A stretch of DNA of 64,000 bases, from positions 186,001-250,000 of the forward strand of contig NZ_VCHX02000083.1 in the NCBI RefSeq assembly GCF_005768555.2, written 5' to 3'. The notes under the pieces were generated by a model, which had not been told where the DNA came from, ran no database searches, and saw nothing but the letters and a program-made list of their open reading frames with translations. Made by a program: the position numbers and the translations under genes. Source of the stretch: Streptomyces sporangiiformans. GTDB lineage: Bacteria; Actinomycetota; Actinomycetes; Streptomycetales; Streptomycetaceae. This document shows, in pieces, positions 48,357 to 56,975 of the stretch; the stretch's first letter is position 1, and each line of letters opens with the position of its first letter.

Positions 48357-48545
48357 GAGTTCACCGAGCCGGTCGAAGCTGCCCCTGCTCGCCACGCCCC
48401 GCTCGCCGAAAACCGCCCCCACCTCAGCGCCGTACTCGACCACACCCCCACCGACCCCCGCCGGGCCGAGCTCGCGTTCGACGCCGGTCTCCGTGCCCTG
48501 CTCACCGGCTTCCGGGCTTCTTGCCCGGTGACCGGCTTGCACGGC
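48357..48545 (+). pseudogene. Possible C-terminal remnant of a TetR regulator
   Basis: In frame with the following MBL gene, the stretch reads LAENRPHLSAVLDHTPTD then RRAELAFDAGLRALLTGFRAS, a pattern close to the last two helices of actinobacterial TetR C-terminal domains. No DNA-binding domain precedes it. It may be the scar of a deleted regulator gene. Confidence 0.4.
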
Positions 48546-48575
48546 CACACACACCCATCACCCGAGGAGTCCGTC

Positions 48576-49139
48576 ATGACCGCCTCGTTCCGTGTCCTGA
48601 CCACCGGCTACGCCGACGCGCGGGTGGCAGGTACCGTCACCCTGGTCATCGACGACGAGACCGTGGCGATCGTCGATCCCGGCATGGTCGCGGATCGCCG
48701 GCTCATCCTGGATCCGCTCGCGCACAGCGGACTCGCCCCTGAAGACGTCACCGACGTGATCTTCAGCCACTACCACCCGGACCGCTCGCTGAACGCGGTC
48801 CTGTTTCCCGAAGCCCGCTTCCACGACCACATGGCCGTCTGTCACGAGGACATCCGGGAGAACCGGAACGCCGACGGATACCGGCTTTCCCCGTCGATCA
48901 CGCTCATGACGACGCCCGGCCACACCGCGGAGGACGTCAGTACTCTGGTCACGGCCGTCGAGGGCCTGGTGGTCCTGACTCATCTGTGGTGGTCCGCCCA
49001 GGGACCGGCCGACGACCCCTTCGTGCTCGACCGCGAGCAACTGCGGGCATCCAGAGAGAAAGTCCTGGCTCTAGGCCCGGCCCTGATCGTGCCGGGACAT
49101 GGGGCACCCTTCGTGCCGTCGTCGTCCACTCCCGTCTAG
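48576..49139 (+). CDS. MBL-fold metallo-hydrolase with altered metal motif
   Basis: 187 aa from ATG 48576 (GAGGAG upstream). A short beta-lactamase-fold protein of MBLAC1-like size. The canonical HxHxDH reads SHYHPDRSLN, with the last His replaced by Arg. Further His ligands remain plausible in MTTPGHTAEDVS and IVPGHGAPF. Loss of the DH His would affect the second metal site, so it may bind one metal or have a changed reaction. The substrate is unknown. Confidence 0.8.
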   Translation: MTASFRVLTTGYADARVAGTVTLVIDDETVAIVDPGMVADRRLILDPLAHSGLAPEDVTDVIFSHYHPDRSLNAVLFPEARFHDHMAVCHEDIRENRNADGYRLSPSITLMTTPGHTAEDVSTLVTAVEGLVVLTHLWWSAQGPADDPFVLDREQLRASREKVLALGPALIVPGHGAPFVPSSSTPV

Positions 49140-49408
49140 CCTGGCCTGATCTCCGTGGCCTGCCCGCCGGAGTGCCTGGTGCGGCCGGTTGAGCGGGGTG
49201 TGCCGCGGCGGGATGCTGGAGGCAGGACCCGTGATGGGTGACACGGCGCCGTACCGGGGCGCGGCAGGTACGAGGTCGGGATACACCCATGAGAGGTGGC
49301 CGCTCACGATGCCCCTCGCCTGCGCAGTCCGTGCCCGACGCCCCTTGGTTCTGCTGGTGGGAAGTGCAGGAGCCGGGGCACCGGATGGGGCGCCGACGTG
49401 GGAAGCAG

Positions 49409-49449
49409 GCTCGGAGCGCTGCGTCGACGGGCCGCGGAGCGCTCCGAGC
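49409..49449. terminator. Hairpin terminator between MBL and cutinase genes
   Basis: 11-bp perfect stem GCTCGGAGCGC / GCGCTCCGAGC with a 19-nt loop, 8 nt past the cutinase stop. The rest of the 317-bp convergent gap (49140-49456) holds nothing recognisable. Confidence 0.7.
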
Positions 49450-49456
49450 GAGCCGG

Positions 49457-50788
49457 TCAGAACTGGCAGGTGTCCATCCAGCGCGTGACCAGGGAGGTGT
49501 TGTTCTTGTCGGCTTCGCGGGCGGGACCGCACAGGAACTGACTGAAGCGGGTATCGGCACGCAGCCAGAGGCTGAAGAACGACACGATCCACTTGCCCTG
49601 CTTGGCCTTGTTGCCGTAGCCCGTCATCGGACACAGATGGTCGCCTGGAACCTCGATGTACAGCTTCTCGGCCTGGGACATGGAGTTGTACCAGGGCACC
49701 GCGTAGCTGTTGCCGCCTGCGACAGGGTCGCTCTGACAGGTCAGGAAGAAGGTGGGCTCGGTGACTCCGGAGAAGTTCGCGTTCACGTAGTACGGGGCCG
49801 TGGGCACGCCCGCCCGGAAGCGCGAGTCGTCCCGGAGGGCCGCCATGACACCACCGCCGCCCATCGAGTGACCGGCCGCGCCCAGCGTGCCGTTGACCTT
49901 CCCCGATATCGGGTTGCCGGTGGCGTTGCCGAGCGCGAGTAGCTGGGTGCCGGCGGCGGTGATCTGGCGGCCGCGCGATTCGGGATCGTCGGTGAGTGTG
50001 TTGGTTCCGACGTTGATGACGACGAAGCCCCAGGTGGCGAGGCGGGGTGCGAGCCACTGCAGGTTCTGCTGTGTGCCCTGATAGCCCGGCATCAGTACGA
50101 CGCCCGGGTACGAGCCACTGGCGGTCGGGTACGTGACCGTGCCCGAGCCGTACCCGCTTGGGTTGGGAACGGTGTAGGTGGCGGTGGTGAGTGGCCCGTT
50201 GGTGGCCTCGAGGGAAGCGGTCGTCGGGTCCGGGATCCCGGTGCCCGGCGGGGTGCCGCCACCGGAGCCGTACACCTGGAACTCCCACAGCGAGTAGCCG
50301 TAGGCGGTGCCGCGCTGGGTGCCGTAGACGCGGACGTACCGGCCGCTGCCGTTCACGTCGAGGGTCTGCACGCCGCCGGTGCCGGTCGTGGTCGAGTAGA
50401 TGGTGGTCCAGGCGGTGCCGTTGTCGGAGGTCTGGATCTGGAACGCGCGGGCGTACGCGGCCTCCCAGCGCAACACCACTTGGCTGATGGTGGCGGTGGC
50501 GCCAAGATCCACTCTGAGCCACTGCGGATCACTGAACGTGCTCGACCAGCGCGTCCCGGTGTTGCCGTCCACCGCCGCCGACGCGGGGGCGGATGCGTTC
50601 TCGGTGGACGAGGAGGTCGCGGGCTTGCCCTGGGACAGCAAGTCGGCGGCGGCCGCCGGCGGGGCGGCGGCTGTCAGCAGAGTCAGCGCCAAGCCGATGG
50701 TGGTTGCCAGCGCGATCAGTGCCGTCATGGCACGGGAGCGGGTCCGTAACGGCGCGGTCGTGTCGGTTGAACAACTGGATGGACGCAT
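49457..50788 (-). CDS. Secreted cutinase/PET-hydrolase-family polyesterase with N-terminal CBM32
   Basis: 443 aa. ATG 50788 has GGAGGT 8 nt upstream. After a signal peptide (TALIALATTIGLALTLL ... AAAADL), residues ~50-175 form an F5/8-type C discoidin domain (CBM32: SSSTENASAPASAAVDGN, WLRVDLGATATISQVVLRWE). Residues ~190-443 align by eye with actinobacterial cutinases: GSGTVTYPTASGSYPGVVLMPGYQ, nucleophile Ser in AAGHSMGGGGVM, Asp in CQSDPVAGG, His in PGDHLCPMTG, and the family ending DTRFSQFLCGP ... TCQF. It probably hydrolyses cutin or other polyesters outside the cell; activity on PET is only a possibility. Confidence 0.88.
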   Translation of the reverse strand: MRPSSCSTDTTAPLRTRSRAMTALIALATTIGLALTLLTAAAPPAAAADLLSQGKPATSSSTENASAPASAAVDGNTGTRWSSTFSDPQWLRVDLGATATISQVVLRWEAAYARAFQIQTSDNGTAWTTIYSTTTGTGGVQTLDVNGSGRYVRVYGTQRGTAYGYSLWEFQVYGSGGGTPPGTGIPDPTTASLEATNGPLTTATYTVPNPSGYGSGTVTYPTASGSYPGVVLMPGYQGTQQNLQWLAPRLATWGFVVINVGTNTLTDDPESRGRQITAAGTQLLALGNATGNPISGKVNGTLGAAGHSMGGGGVMAALRDDSRFRAGVPTAPYYVNANFSGVTEPTFFLTCQSDPVAGGNSYAVPWYNSMSQAEKLYIEVPGDHLCPMTGYGNKAKQGKWIVSFFSLWLRADTRFSQFLCGPAREADKNNTSLVTRWMDTCQF

Positions 50789-50935
50789 TGATTTACCTCC
50801 GGAAAGCGGTGAGAGCGCGGTAACCGGACAGCGAGGTGCGCCCGCACTGTAAGCGTTGCCGGAGTTCGCCAGAAGGTGAGCTCGCACAGTGCGGGAGGAA
50901 AAAGAACGGACCGGGTGACCGCCGCGTGCGGCCGG

Positions 50936-52330
50936 CTACCGGGACTGTTCGAAGAGCCAGTCGATGACCACGTCGTTCTCGTACGTCTGGGCCCATGCGA
51001 GGTGTGGGTTCACCGGTGTCGTTCCGGGCGTGTAGCTCGTGAACAGGACGTGACTGCGCGTGGCCCGGGCCTGCCGCAGGAGCGCCCGGGAACGGGCCTC
51101 GAACTGTGTCTTCGGCAGATCGTTGGCCCAGTCCCCACGGGTGACCCGTGCACCGGCGGTCTCCAGCGCGTTCATCAGTGTCCAGGTGCCGGGATTGCCG
51201 AACCGGCCCTCCCGGTAGGGGACGACCGGGTCGTCGACGGAGTGGTCGGCCCAGATCGGGATGTGCGTGATCCTGTCCATGGCGGCCGTGTCGCCCCAGC
51301 CGGCCGTGGGCAGGGCTGCCGCGAACACGTCGGGTCGCTTCGCCAGCAGACTGAAGATACCGCGCCCACCCGAGGACAGGCCGACGAGATAGAGCCGGGC
51401 TGTGTCCACGTTTCGGGAGTGCTCGCTCACGAAGGTGTCGATGAGTTCGGCCAGCGCGGCCTGGACCTTGGCGTCGGTCCAGTCCGTGCCGTCGGGTCCG
51501 TCCATGGGACGGGGCAGGGGGATCTGCGGAGAGAGGACGAACGCGGGGTTGCGGCGCTGTCGCTGCGGTTTGGCGAACGTGACCGCGATCCGGTTGGAGG
51601 TGAGCTGGGTCATGTTGTTGTCCGCGACTTCACCACCGCCGTGCAGGGTGACGACGAGCGGGTACCGCGTGCGAGTCAGCGGGTTCCGTACGAATCCCTC
51701 GGGCTGGTACAGCCGGAAGTCCAGTTCGAAACCTGCGGAGTCGGTGAAGGAACCGGCGGCGAAGTCGTCGACCACGGGAGTGATGACGTCGTCGTTCCGG
51801 CTCGCGAACGGACCAGCCTTGAGTACCAGTTCACCTCCCGGGGTGCGCACGTCCTCCACCTGTCTGACGGAGTACGCGCGGTCGAGCGGAAGGGGATCGG
51901 TGCCGGCGGCCCGCGCGTTGGAGTCGTTCGGGTCGAGTTCGATGATCAGGCGGTCCCCTGGCCGTCCGGGGTGAGATCGGTCGTCCACTTCGGCGGTGGT
52001 GTTGGAGTAGACCCGGGTCACCGTGCGAGCCGCTGTTTGCCCGCCCACGGTGGCCTTTACCTGGAAGGCCGAGGGCGGGATCACCCTGCCGCGTAAGTCG
52101 ATGCGATGCGAGTACTGGATGGCGACGGCTGTCACCAGCCAGTTGTTCCTCGGCGTCACCCGGGTGACGAGGTCCGTTCGCAGGACCGGATTGAGTCCAA
52201 AGGCCGCTTGTCGTCCTTCAGATGTGGCTGTCGTGGTGTCGGCGGCCGCGGGGGTTGCTGTGCTCACGGCCGGCGCCGCGACGGCACCTGCGGTGACGGC
52301 GAGCACCGTACGTCTGGTGATCCGTCTCAT
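50936..52330 (-). CDS. Secreted esterase/PHB-depolymerase-like hydrolase with N-terminal Ig-like domain
   Basis: 464 aa from ATG 52330 (AGAGGA upstream). The N-terminus MRRITRRTVLAVTAGAVAAP is a probable Tat signal. Residues ~45-190 look like an Ig-like beta domain, and ~195-464 form an alpha/beta hydrolase: oxyanion VVTLHGGGEVADNN, nucleophile Ser in YLVGLSSGGRGIFSLL, Asp in HSVDDPVVPY. The arrangement resembles esterases with an N-terminal Ig-like domain. It lies 147 nt before the cutinase on the same strand, so both may attack plant polyesters. Confidence 0.82.
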   Translation of the reverse strand: MRRITRRTVLAVTAGAVAAPAVSTATPAAADTTTATSEGRQAAFGLNPVLRTDLVTRVTPRNNWLVTAVAIQYSHRIDLRGRVIPPSAFQVKATVGGQTAARTVTRVYSNTTAEVDDRSHPGRPGDRLIIELDPNDSNARAAGTDPLPLDRAYSVRQVEDVRTPGGELVLKAGPFASRNDDVITPVVDDFAAGSFTDSAGFELDFRLYQPEGFVRNPLTRTRYPLVVTLHGGGEVADNNMTQLTSNRIAVTFAKPQRQRRNPAFVLSPQIPLPRPMDGPDGTDWTDAKVQAALAELIDTFVSEHSRNVDTARLYLVGLSSGGRGIFSLLAKRPDVFAAALPTAGWGDTAAMDRITHIPIWADHSVDDPVVPYREGRFGNPGTWTLMNALETAGARVTRGDWANDLPKTQFEARSRALLRQARATRSHVLFTSYTPGTTPVNPHLAWAQTYENDVVIDWLFEQSR

Positions 52331-52439
52331 GGGTCCTCTTCTCGGTCGGTGGGGCACCCGCACCAGGTGCCTTTGTGTGTGGATCCGGTCGCCCGGCTCG
52401 GCCTCCCGGAGCGGGCGGCACGTTCGAGACTTGAGCGGC

Positions 52440-53314
52440 ATGTGCGGTGGCTGCCGGCAGTTCGCAGTCGGCGGGACCCCGGGACACCAGCCACAGGGAG
52501 AAGGCGCCGGTCACCAGGGCGCCGACGGTCATGACGAGTGTGGTGGCGATGGCCCAGCGGAAGATGAGGCGTTGGTGTTCGCCGAGCGACACACCGCTCT
52601 CAGGCGTACGGGGTGAAGACCCGGCTCAGCGGCATGCCGGTGACGGCCGCCGCGAGGGGCAGGTGCGACCCGAAGGAGTCGGGGGCCATGGCGAGCAGGA
52701 GATTGCAGATGTTCAGCCAGGTCCGCGGCAGCGGCGGGACCCGGACAGGGCCGGGCCCGTCCCCGGGGGGATCGGAGGGCCTGACGCTTCTGCCCGTCGG
52801 CCCTCGTGGGAGTGACCTGCCGGCTCGACTCGGCTGTCGCGGCAGCCGTCGAAGCGGCCGGTTCACGGTCGTTCCACTCGACCTCGCCCTTGCGTACGTC
52901 CGTGGCAGGACCCCGCGGGGACAGCGCGCCGAGACGGTTGCGCGCCCGGCGGCCGCGCAGGTAAGAGGCCACCAGCGCCCAGGCGACGCCGAAGCCCATC
53001 GCGGGCAGCACGAGGTTGAAGACCTCGGAACTGTCCAGCTTCAGCGCCGCCGTGGTGCGTACTTTCGGGCCACGCCAGGGGATCATGTCGTCCACCATCA
53101 GGCTGAAGTACACGACCGCGAAGGCGATCATGATGCCTGTGGCGGCCACATTGGACAGCCCACCGAGAATCAGCTCGCCCAGATCGCCCGCGATGCCACC
53201 AGTGAGCGCCGCCAGCACCGGAAGCAGGATCAGAGCGACCAGCACCGAGGCGCGTTTGACCATGGTGAGCAGCAGTAGGACGGCGATCGTAGCGAAGCCC
53301 AGGGCTGCCGGCAT
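52440..53314 (-). pseudogene. Decayed CitMHS-family citrate/metal transporter
   Basis: Pieces appear in the normal order but with gaps and frame changes. The N-terminus is PAALGFATIAVLLLLTMVKR ... VAATGIMIAFAVVYFSLMVDD. A jump of about 90 residues leads to MIPWRGPKVRTTAALKLDSS and VLPAMGFGVAWALVASYLRG. A second gap with a frameshift leads to TWLNICNLLLAMAPDSFGSH (ending in TGA at 52600). A third frame gives VSLGEHQRLIFRWAIATTLV, the family C-terminus. Intact members have ~430-450 aa; here no continuous product can be made. Confidence 0.85.
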
Positions 53315-53480
53315 GGCGGCGCTCGCTTTCTCGGGGACGGCCCTCGGCGGCGGTGGGCGGGGGCTGTGCGGGGGCAGGCCGAGGTGTTATGCGAGAGTTT
53401 CGGAGCACTGGCGGATCGGTGTCCAGCATCAAACCGAGATCTGTCCATGCGATAAGCGCATCAATGCAAGCGGGCGCGCC

Positions 53481-53690
53481 CTATGTGAGGTGAAGGACGA
53501 GAACCTCCTTAAGGTCGTACGCGCGCTTGAGTGCCTTCTTCAGCTCCGGCCGATTCTTTTCTCGGGGGCTGATCTTCTGGGGAGAAGATCCGTTTGCAGT
53601 CGGCGCGGGCGAGGGCGCCGAGCCGGCTCCGGAGTTCCTGATCGGCGGTCGAGCAGCGGGCGTAACCGAAACGGATCGGCTTGGTCGCCG
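53481..53690 (-). pseudogene. Truncated, frameshifted serine recombinase (resolvase/invertase) remnant
   Basis: IRFGYARCSTADQELRSRLG and ADCKRIFSPED match the N-terminal catalytic domain with the nucleophile Ser in CSTADQE. The reading then shifts frame to NRPELKKALKRAYDLKEVLV before a stop at 53481. The rest of the catalytic domain and the HTH are lost. It is a trace of a past mobile element in this degraded stretch; 53315-53480 and 53700-53990 show no other gene I can name. Confidence 0.7.
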
Positions 53691-54000
53691 CGGCGGCCGG
53701 TGTGGCCGGGCTCGGCTTCCACGGCCGACCCAGGCCGCGGTCGTCCGGCACCGGCACCGGCACCTCCAGCTCCTCCCGCGGTGTGGGGACGAGGAGGAAG
53801 CGGGCGGTGTGGTACTTCGTCGCGGTCTTCCCGCCGCGGGTGCGGCAAGGGCTCCCGGGCGGGGCTTCACACTCGGACAGTCGTTCCGTTCCACCACGCT
53901 TGCGGCTTGATCATGCGTCAGATCCACCCCGAGGGACTCCGCGATCGGTGACCTGGGGAGACGTGCCCTCAAGGAACTGCCCCTGGAGTGCCTGGAAGGC

Positions 54001-54370
54001 GAGGGCACGCGCCGGGGTGGTGCCCTCACCTGCCACTCCACGCCCGACGACGTGATCAACGAACTGTTCGCGGCAGCACACAACGGCGGAGTGAACGGCC
54101 AGGGGCAGGGTGGCGCGCACGCCCGGCTGCACGCCTGGAACAGCCTGTACGCACTGATGGGGCTGCCCGACGACATCCCGTTGCCGGAGACGACGCGGCG
54201 CGCCGCCGACACCGGTGGCTGCGCTTCATGGCGTTCACGGACTGGTTCCACCACGACACGTCGGACGCTGCTTTCGCCGTACTCGATCCCACCCGCAACC
54301 GGGTGGCGTGCTGGCAGCGACCGACACGGACGCCGACACCCGCACCGACTCCTGTACCGCCGTCCACTGA
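54001..54370 (+). pseudogene. Frameshifted DUF6183-like gene fragment
   Basis: Three successive frames continue one another: PDDVINELFAAAHNGGVNGQ and GGAHARLHAWNSLYALMGLP, then RWLRFMAFTDWFHHDTSDAA, then VLAATDTDADTRTDSCTAVH ending at TGA 54368-54370. The pattern resembles the C-terminal half of Streptomyces DUF6183 proteins. The N-terminal half is missing. Confidence 0.6.
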
Positions 54371-54437
54371 ACAGACGGGTGACCGCGTCGGAGCCTCTGG
54401 CGGGTTTGGCGCGCCGCTGTCCGGCTACCCGGACAGC

Positions 54438-54809
54438 GTGTCAGCAACAGATCAGCAGGAACTCGTCCGTTTCCTCGAGGACCGGTTCGCCTGCGCGCAG
54501 GCCTGTACCGAGTGTGCGCGCATGTGTGCCCTGCGCGCGAGCCTCGCCGATCTCGACGGTCCGGAGAACCAGCAGCAACTGCGGCGCAAGGGCATCCTGT
54601 GCGCGGAGGTCTGCGACGCGACGTGCCGCGTCCTGGCCGATCAGACCTGGCAGGAGGAGACCGGAACACGTGCCCAGGTCGAGTGGTGCCGAGCCGTCTG
54701 CCTCGAGACCGCGCACGTCTTCGACCGGAACCCCGGCGCCGAGGACGGCGCGAAGGCCTGCCGCGACTGCGCACGCGCCTGCACGGAGTTTCTCGCCGTC
54801 CTGGTCTGA
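54438..54809 (+). CDS. Cys-rich four-helix-bundle copper-binding protein (Csp-like)
   Basis: 123 aa from GTG 54438; the ribosome site is poor. Thirteen Cys are arranged along four helices: CAQACTECARMC, CAEVCDATC, CRAVC and CRDCARAC, the pattern of bacterial copper storage proteins that fill a helix bundle with Cu(I). No signal peptide, so it would be cytosolic like Csp3. It could buffer copper for the two copper amine oxidases in the window, which is inference. Confidence 0.8.
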   Translation: MSATDQQELVRFLEDRFACAQACTECARMCALRASLADLDGPENQQQLRRKGILCAEVCDATCRVLADQTWQEETGTRAQVEWCRAVCLETAHVFDRNPGAEDGAKACRDCARACTEFLAVLV

Positions 54810-54904
54810 GGGTGTGACGAGGCGAAGAGGGTGATGGGAGTTGCGGGAGTAACGGGAGCGACAGGTTGAGGTGATGGGTATGAGGGGGGCGGGTTATCGC
54901 GTCG

Positions 54905-55474
54905 TCAGCCCCCAAGCGCCTGTCCCACCCGGATATTCCAGCGCCCGGCCCGCCCACTGAGCTCCGTGCCGGTCAGCGGCGGCACGTCGATGCGCCAGAA
55001 CGCCGACTCCGGAGCCCCCAGCGTCCGTACCACCACGGCCCGTACGATCTCCGGCTCGACGACGGCGACGATCCGCCCCGAGAACTGGCCGGCCGACTCC
55101 AGCCACTTCTCGACCCGGTCGCACAGCCCGTGCAGCGACTCGCCGCCGTGCGGGGCACACGACGGGTCCGTCAGCCACCGCGCGACCGCCTCCGGTTCGT
55201 CGGCGCTCACTTCGGCCAGGGTCGCGCCACGCCAGCGGCCCACGTCCAGCCCCGCCACCTCGGGCTCTGCCGCGGCGTCGAGGCCGAGGGCGGCGGCGGT
55301 GTCGCGGCAGCGCACGCCGGGGGAGAACAGGGCCCGATCCGGGGCGGGCAGCGAACCCGCGGCCGCCTTCGCCTGCCGCAGCCCGGCGGCGTCGACCGGG
55401 CATCCGTTGTCGAAACGTGCTTCCCGCAGCGCCGCACTGATCGCTGGTGAGATCAACATCACTCGGCTCGTCAT
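54905..55474 (-). CDS. Histidine-phosphatase-superfamily-like protein lacking the RHG motif
   Basis: 189 aa from ATG 55474; an ATG 21 nt upstream is possible. The phosphoglycerate-mutase fold is recognisable by FSPGVRCRDTAAALG (second Arg region), LDVGRWRG and HGGESLHGLCDRVEKWL. At the N-terminus, where RHG normally gives the phosphoryl-accepting His, the protein reads VMLISPAISAALREARFD, so classical phosphatase activity is unlikely. Its position opposite the cobalamin-riboswitch/cbtBA unit recalls CobC-type phosphatases in cobalamin loci. Confidence 0.8.
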   Translation of the reverse strand: MTSRVMLISPAISAALREARFDNGCPVDAAGLRQAKAAAGSLPAPDRALFSPGVRCRDTAAALGLDAAAEPEVAGLDVGRWRGATLAEVSADEPEAVARWLTDPSCAPHGGESLHGLCDRVEKWLESAGQFSGRIVAVVEPEIVRAVVVRTLGAPESAFWRIDVPPLTGTELSGRAGRWNIRVGQALGG

Positions 55475-55609
55475 CGGCCCCCCTCTCGTGCTCAACGGAG
55501 CTCAAAACCCTTGCCAGCACCCGGAATTGACGCCGTGACCAGGACACCGGCGCACGTCCCGGACTCCGTGCGCCCTTGGCCGCGTCCCCGGTTCGCGGTA
55601 CGTTCTCGT

Positions 55610-55740
55610 CGATATTGACGACGGTTCGACGGAAGCCGGTGAGAATCCGGCACGGTCGCGCCACTGTAAGCCGTACCGATCGCCTCCACCCAGGAGCGGT
55701 GCAGGTCGGGCAAGTCAGACCCGTGGCCGTCGTCCTGTGC
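55610..55740 (+). promoter_or_regulatory. Cobalamin (AdoCbl) riboswitch
   Basis: Conserved elements in order: GGAAGCCGGTGAGAATCCGG (55631-55650), the B12 box GCCACTGTAAGCC (55660-55672) and GGGCAAGTCAGACCC (55708-55722). It ends about 40 nt before cbtB and should shut off cobalt import when cobalamin is plentiful. Confidence 0.92.
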
Positions 55741-55781
55741 ACCACCGAGTCGGGACGCGAGTTCCCCCAGGAGGTCCTGCC

Positions 55782-56015
55782 ATGGCCCACTCCGTCGCTC
55801 AGCCGAGCGCAACCACCCCCGCCGCACCGGCCGCCGTGCCGGCCAAGCTGCCGATCGGCGCGATCGCCCCCTGGGCGGTCTTCTTCGGCATCCTGATGCT
55901 GGTCCTGCTCTACTTCGTCGGCGCCGAGCAGGGCGCCACCTCCGTGGTCTCCGGTGAAGGTGTGCACGAGTGGGTGCACGACGCCCGCCACCTGCTCGGC
56001 TTCCCCTGCCACTGA
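55782..56015 (+). CDS. cbtB: CbtB, small subunit of cobalt transporter
   Basis: 77 aa; AGGAGG upstream of ATG 55782. One membrane helix (IAPWAVFFGILMLVLLYFVG) and a C-terminal His cluster HEWVHDARHLLGFPCH, the CbtB metal-binding signature. It works with CbtA in cobalt uptake for cobalamin synthesis and lies directly under the riboswitch. Confidence 0.92.
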   Translation: MAHSVAQPSATTPAAPAAVPAKLPIGAIAPWAVFFGILMLVLLYFVGAEQGATSVVSGEGVHEWVHDARHLLGFPCH

Positions 56016-56044
56016 CGGCGAAAAGGATGCAAACGAGCGTTCCC

Positions 56045-56812
56045 ATGAACTCCGTCACCGTCAGAAACCTCCTGGTGCGTGGCATGCTCGCGGGTCTCGC
56101 CGCGGGTCTGCTCGCCCTGGTCGTCGCGTACTTCCTGGGTGAACCGCGCGTCGACGCGGCGATCGCATACGAGGAGGCCCACTCCCACGAGCACGGCGGC
56201 ACCGAACTCGTCAGCCGCACGATGCAGTCCACCGCGGGCCTGTCCACCGGTGTCCTCGTCTACGGGGTCGCCTTCGGCGGGATAGCCGCGCTCGCCTACT
56301 GCTTCGCCCTCGGCAGGATCGGCCGCTTCGGTCCGCGCGCGAGCGCCCTGCTGCTGGCGACCGCGGGCCTGCTCGCGGTGTACGTCGTGCCCTTCCTGAA
56401 GTACCCGCCCAACCCGCCGGCCGTCGGCAACCCCGACACCCTCGACCAGCGGACCACGCTGTACTTCCTGATGGTCGTGCTCGGCGTTCTGCTGGCCGTC
56501 GGCACGGTGATCCTGGGCAAGCGCCTCGCGCCGCGCCTGGGCAACTGGAACGCCACCGTGGCGGCCGGCGCCTTCTTCGTCCTGCTCGTCGGTTTGGCGT
56601 ACGCGTTCCTGCCGTCGTTCAACGACGTTCCGAAGGGCTTCTCCGGCACCCTGCTGTGGCAGTACCGGCTGGCGGCACTAGCCATCCAGGTGACCCTGTG
56701 GACCGCTTACGGCCTGGTCTTCGGGCTCCTGGCGGAGCGAGTGCTGGCACCGCGTACGGCTGCCGCTCAGCAGAACGGGGCCGCCGCACAGGCAACTCCT
56801 GTCGCACACTGA
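56045..56812 (+). CDS. cbtA: CbtA, cobalt transporter membrane subunit
   Basis: 255 aa from ATG 56045, 29 nt after cbtB; an in-frame ATG at 56027 is possible. Five to six helices with the CbtA features GMLAGLAAGLLALVVAYFLGEP and the His/Glu segment EEAHSHEHGG after helix 1. Forms the cobalt permease with CbtB; regulated by the riboswitch. A strong terminator follows. Confidence 0.92.
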   Translation: MNSVTVRNLLVRGMLAGLAAGLLALVVAYFLGEPRVDAAIAYEEAHSHEHGGTELVSRTMQSTAGLSTGVLVYGVAFGGIAALAYCFALGRIGRFGPRASALLLATAGLLAVYVVPFLKYPPNPPAVGNPDTLDQRTTLYFLMVVLGVLLAVGTVILGKRLAPRLGNWNATVAAGAFFVLLVGLAYAFLPSFNDVPKGFSGTLLWQYRLAALAIQVTLWTAYGLVFGLLAERVLAPRTAAAQQNGAAAQATPVAH

Positions 56813-56820
56813 GAGGTTGA

Positions 56821-56862
56821 GCGCAGAAAGGGCCCCCGGACAACCGGGGGCCCTTTCTGCGC
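56821..56862. terminator. Strong hairpin terminator after cbtBA
   Basis: Perfect 19-bp stem GCGCAGAAAGGGCCCCCGG and its complement around an ACAA loop, 8 nt after the cbtA stop. Confidence 0.92.
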
Positions 56863-56890
56863 GCGCCCGCTGTTGTGTGTTCCCAATTTC

Positions 56891-56904
56891 TGGAACACGT
56901 TCTA
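56891..56904. promoter_or_regulatory. KstR-like operator
   Basis: TGGAACACGTTCTA fits the KstR consensus TnnAACnnGTTnnA at every fixed position. It lies 71 bp upstream of the acyl-CoA dehydrogenase start. KstR controls steroid/lipid catabolism in actinobacteria; no kstR gene lies in the window. Confidence 0.7.
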
Positions 56905-56975
56905 CGGTGTCCGCCGTCAGGTCCGGGTGGCCGGAGCAGCAGGCCAGTGGAGCCCCGTGGGAGCCAGGAGGCGCC

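Noticed and set aside
49409..49449. GCGGAGCGCTCCG as a second CebR box
   Set aside because: It lacks the TGGG/CCCA ends and forms the stem of a terminator just past the cutinase stop.
54001..54809. Single long protein joining the DUF6183-like fragment and the Cys-rich protein
   Set aside because: The upstream part needs two frame changes and has its own TGA at 54370; the Cys-rich protein starts after it.
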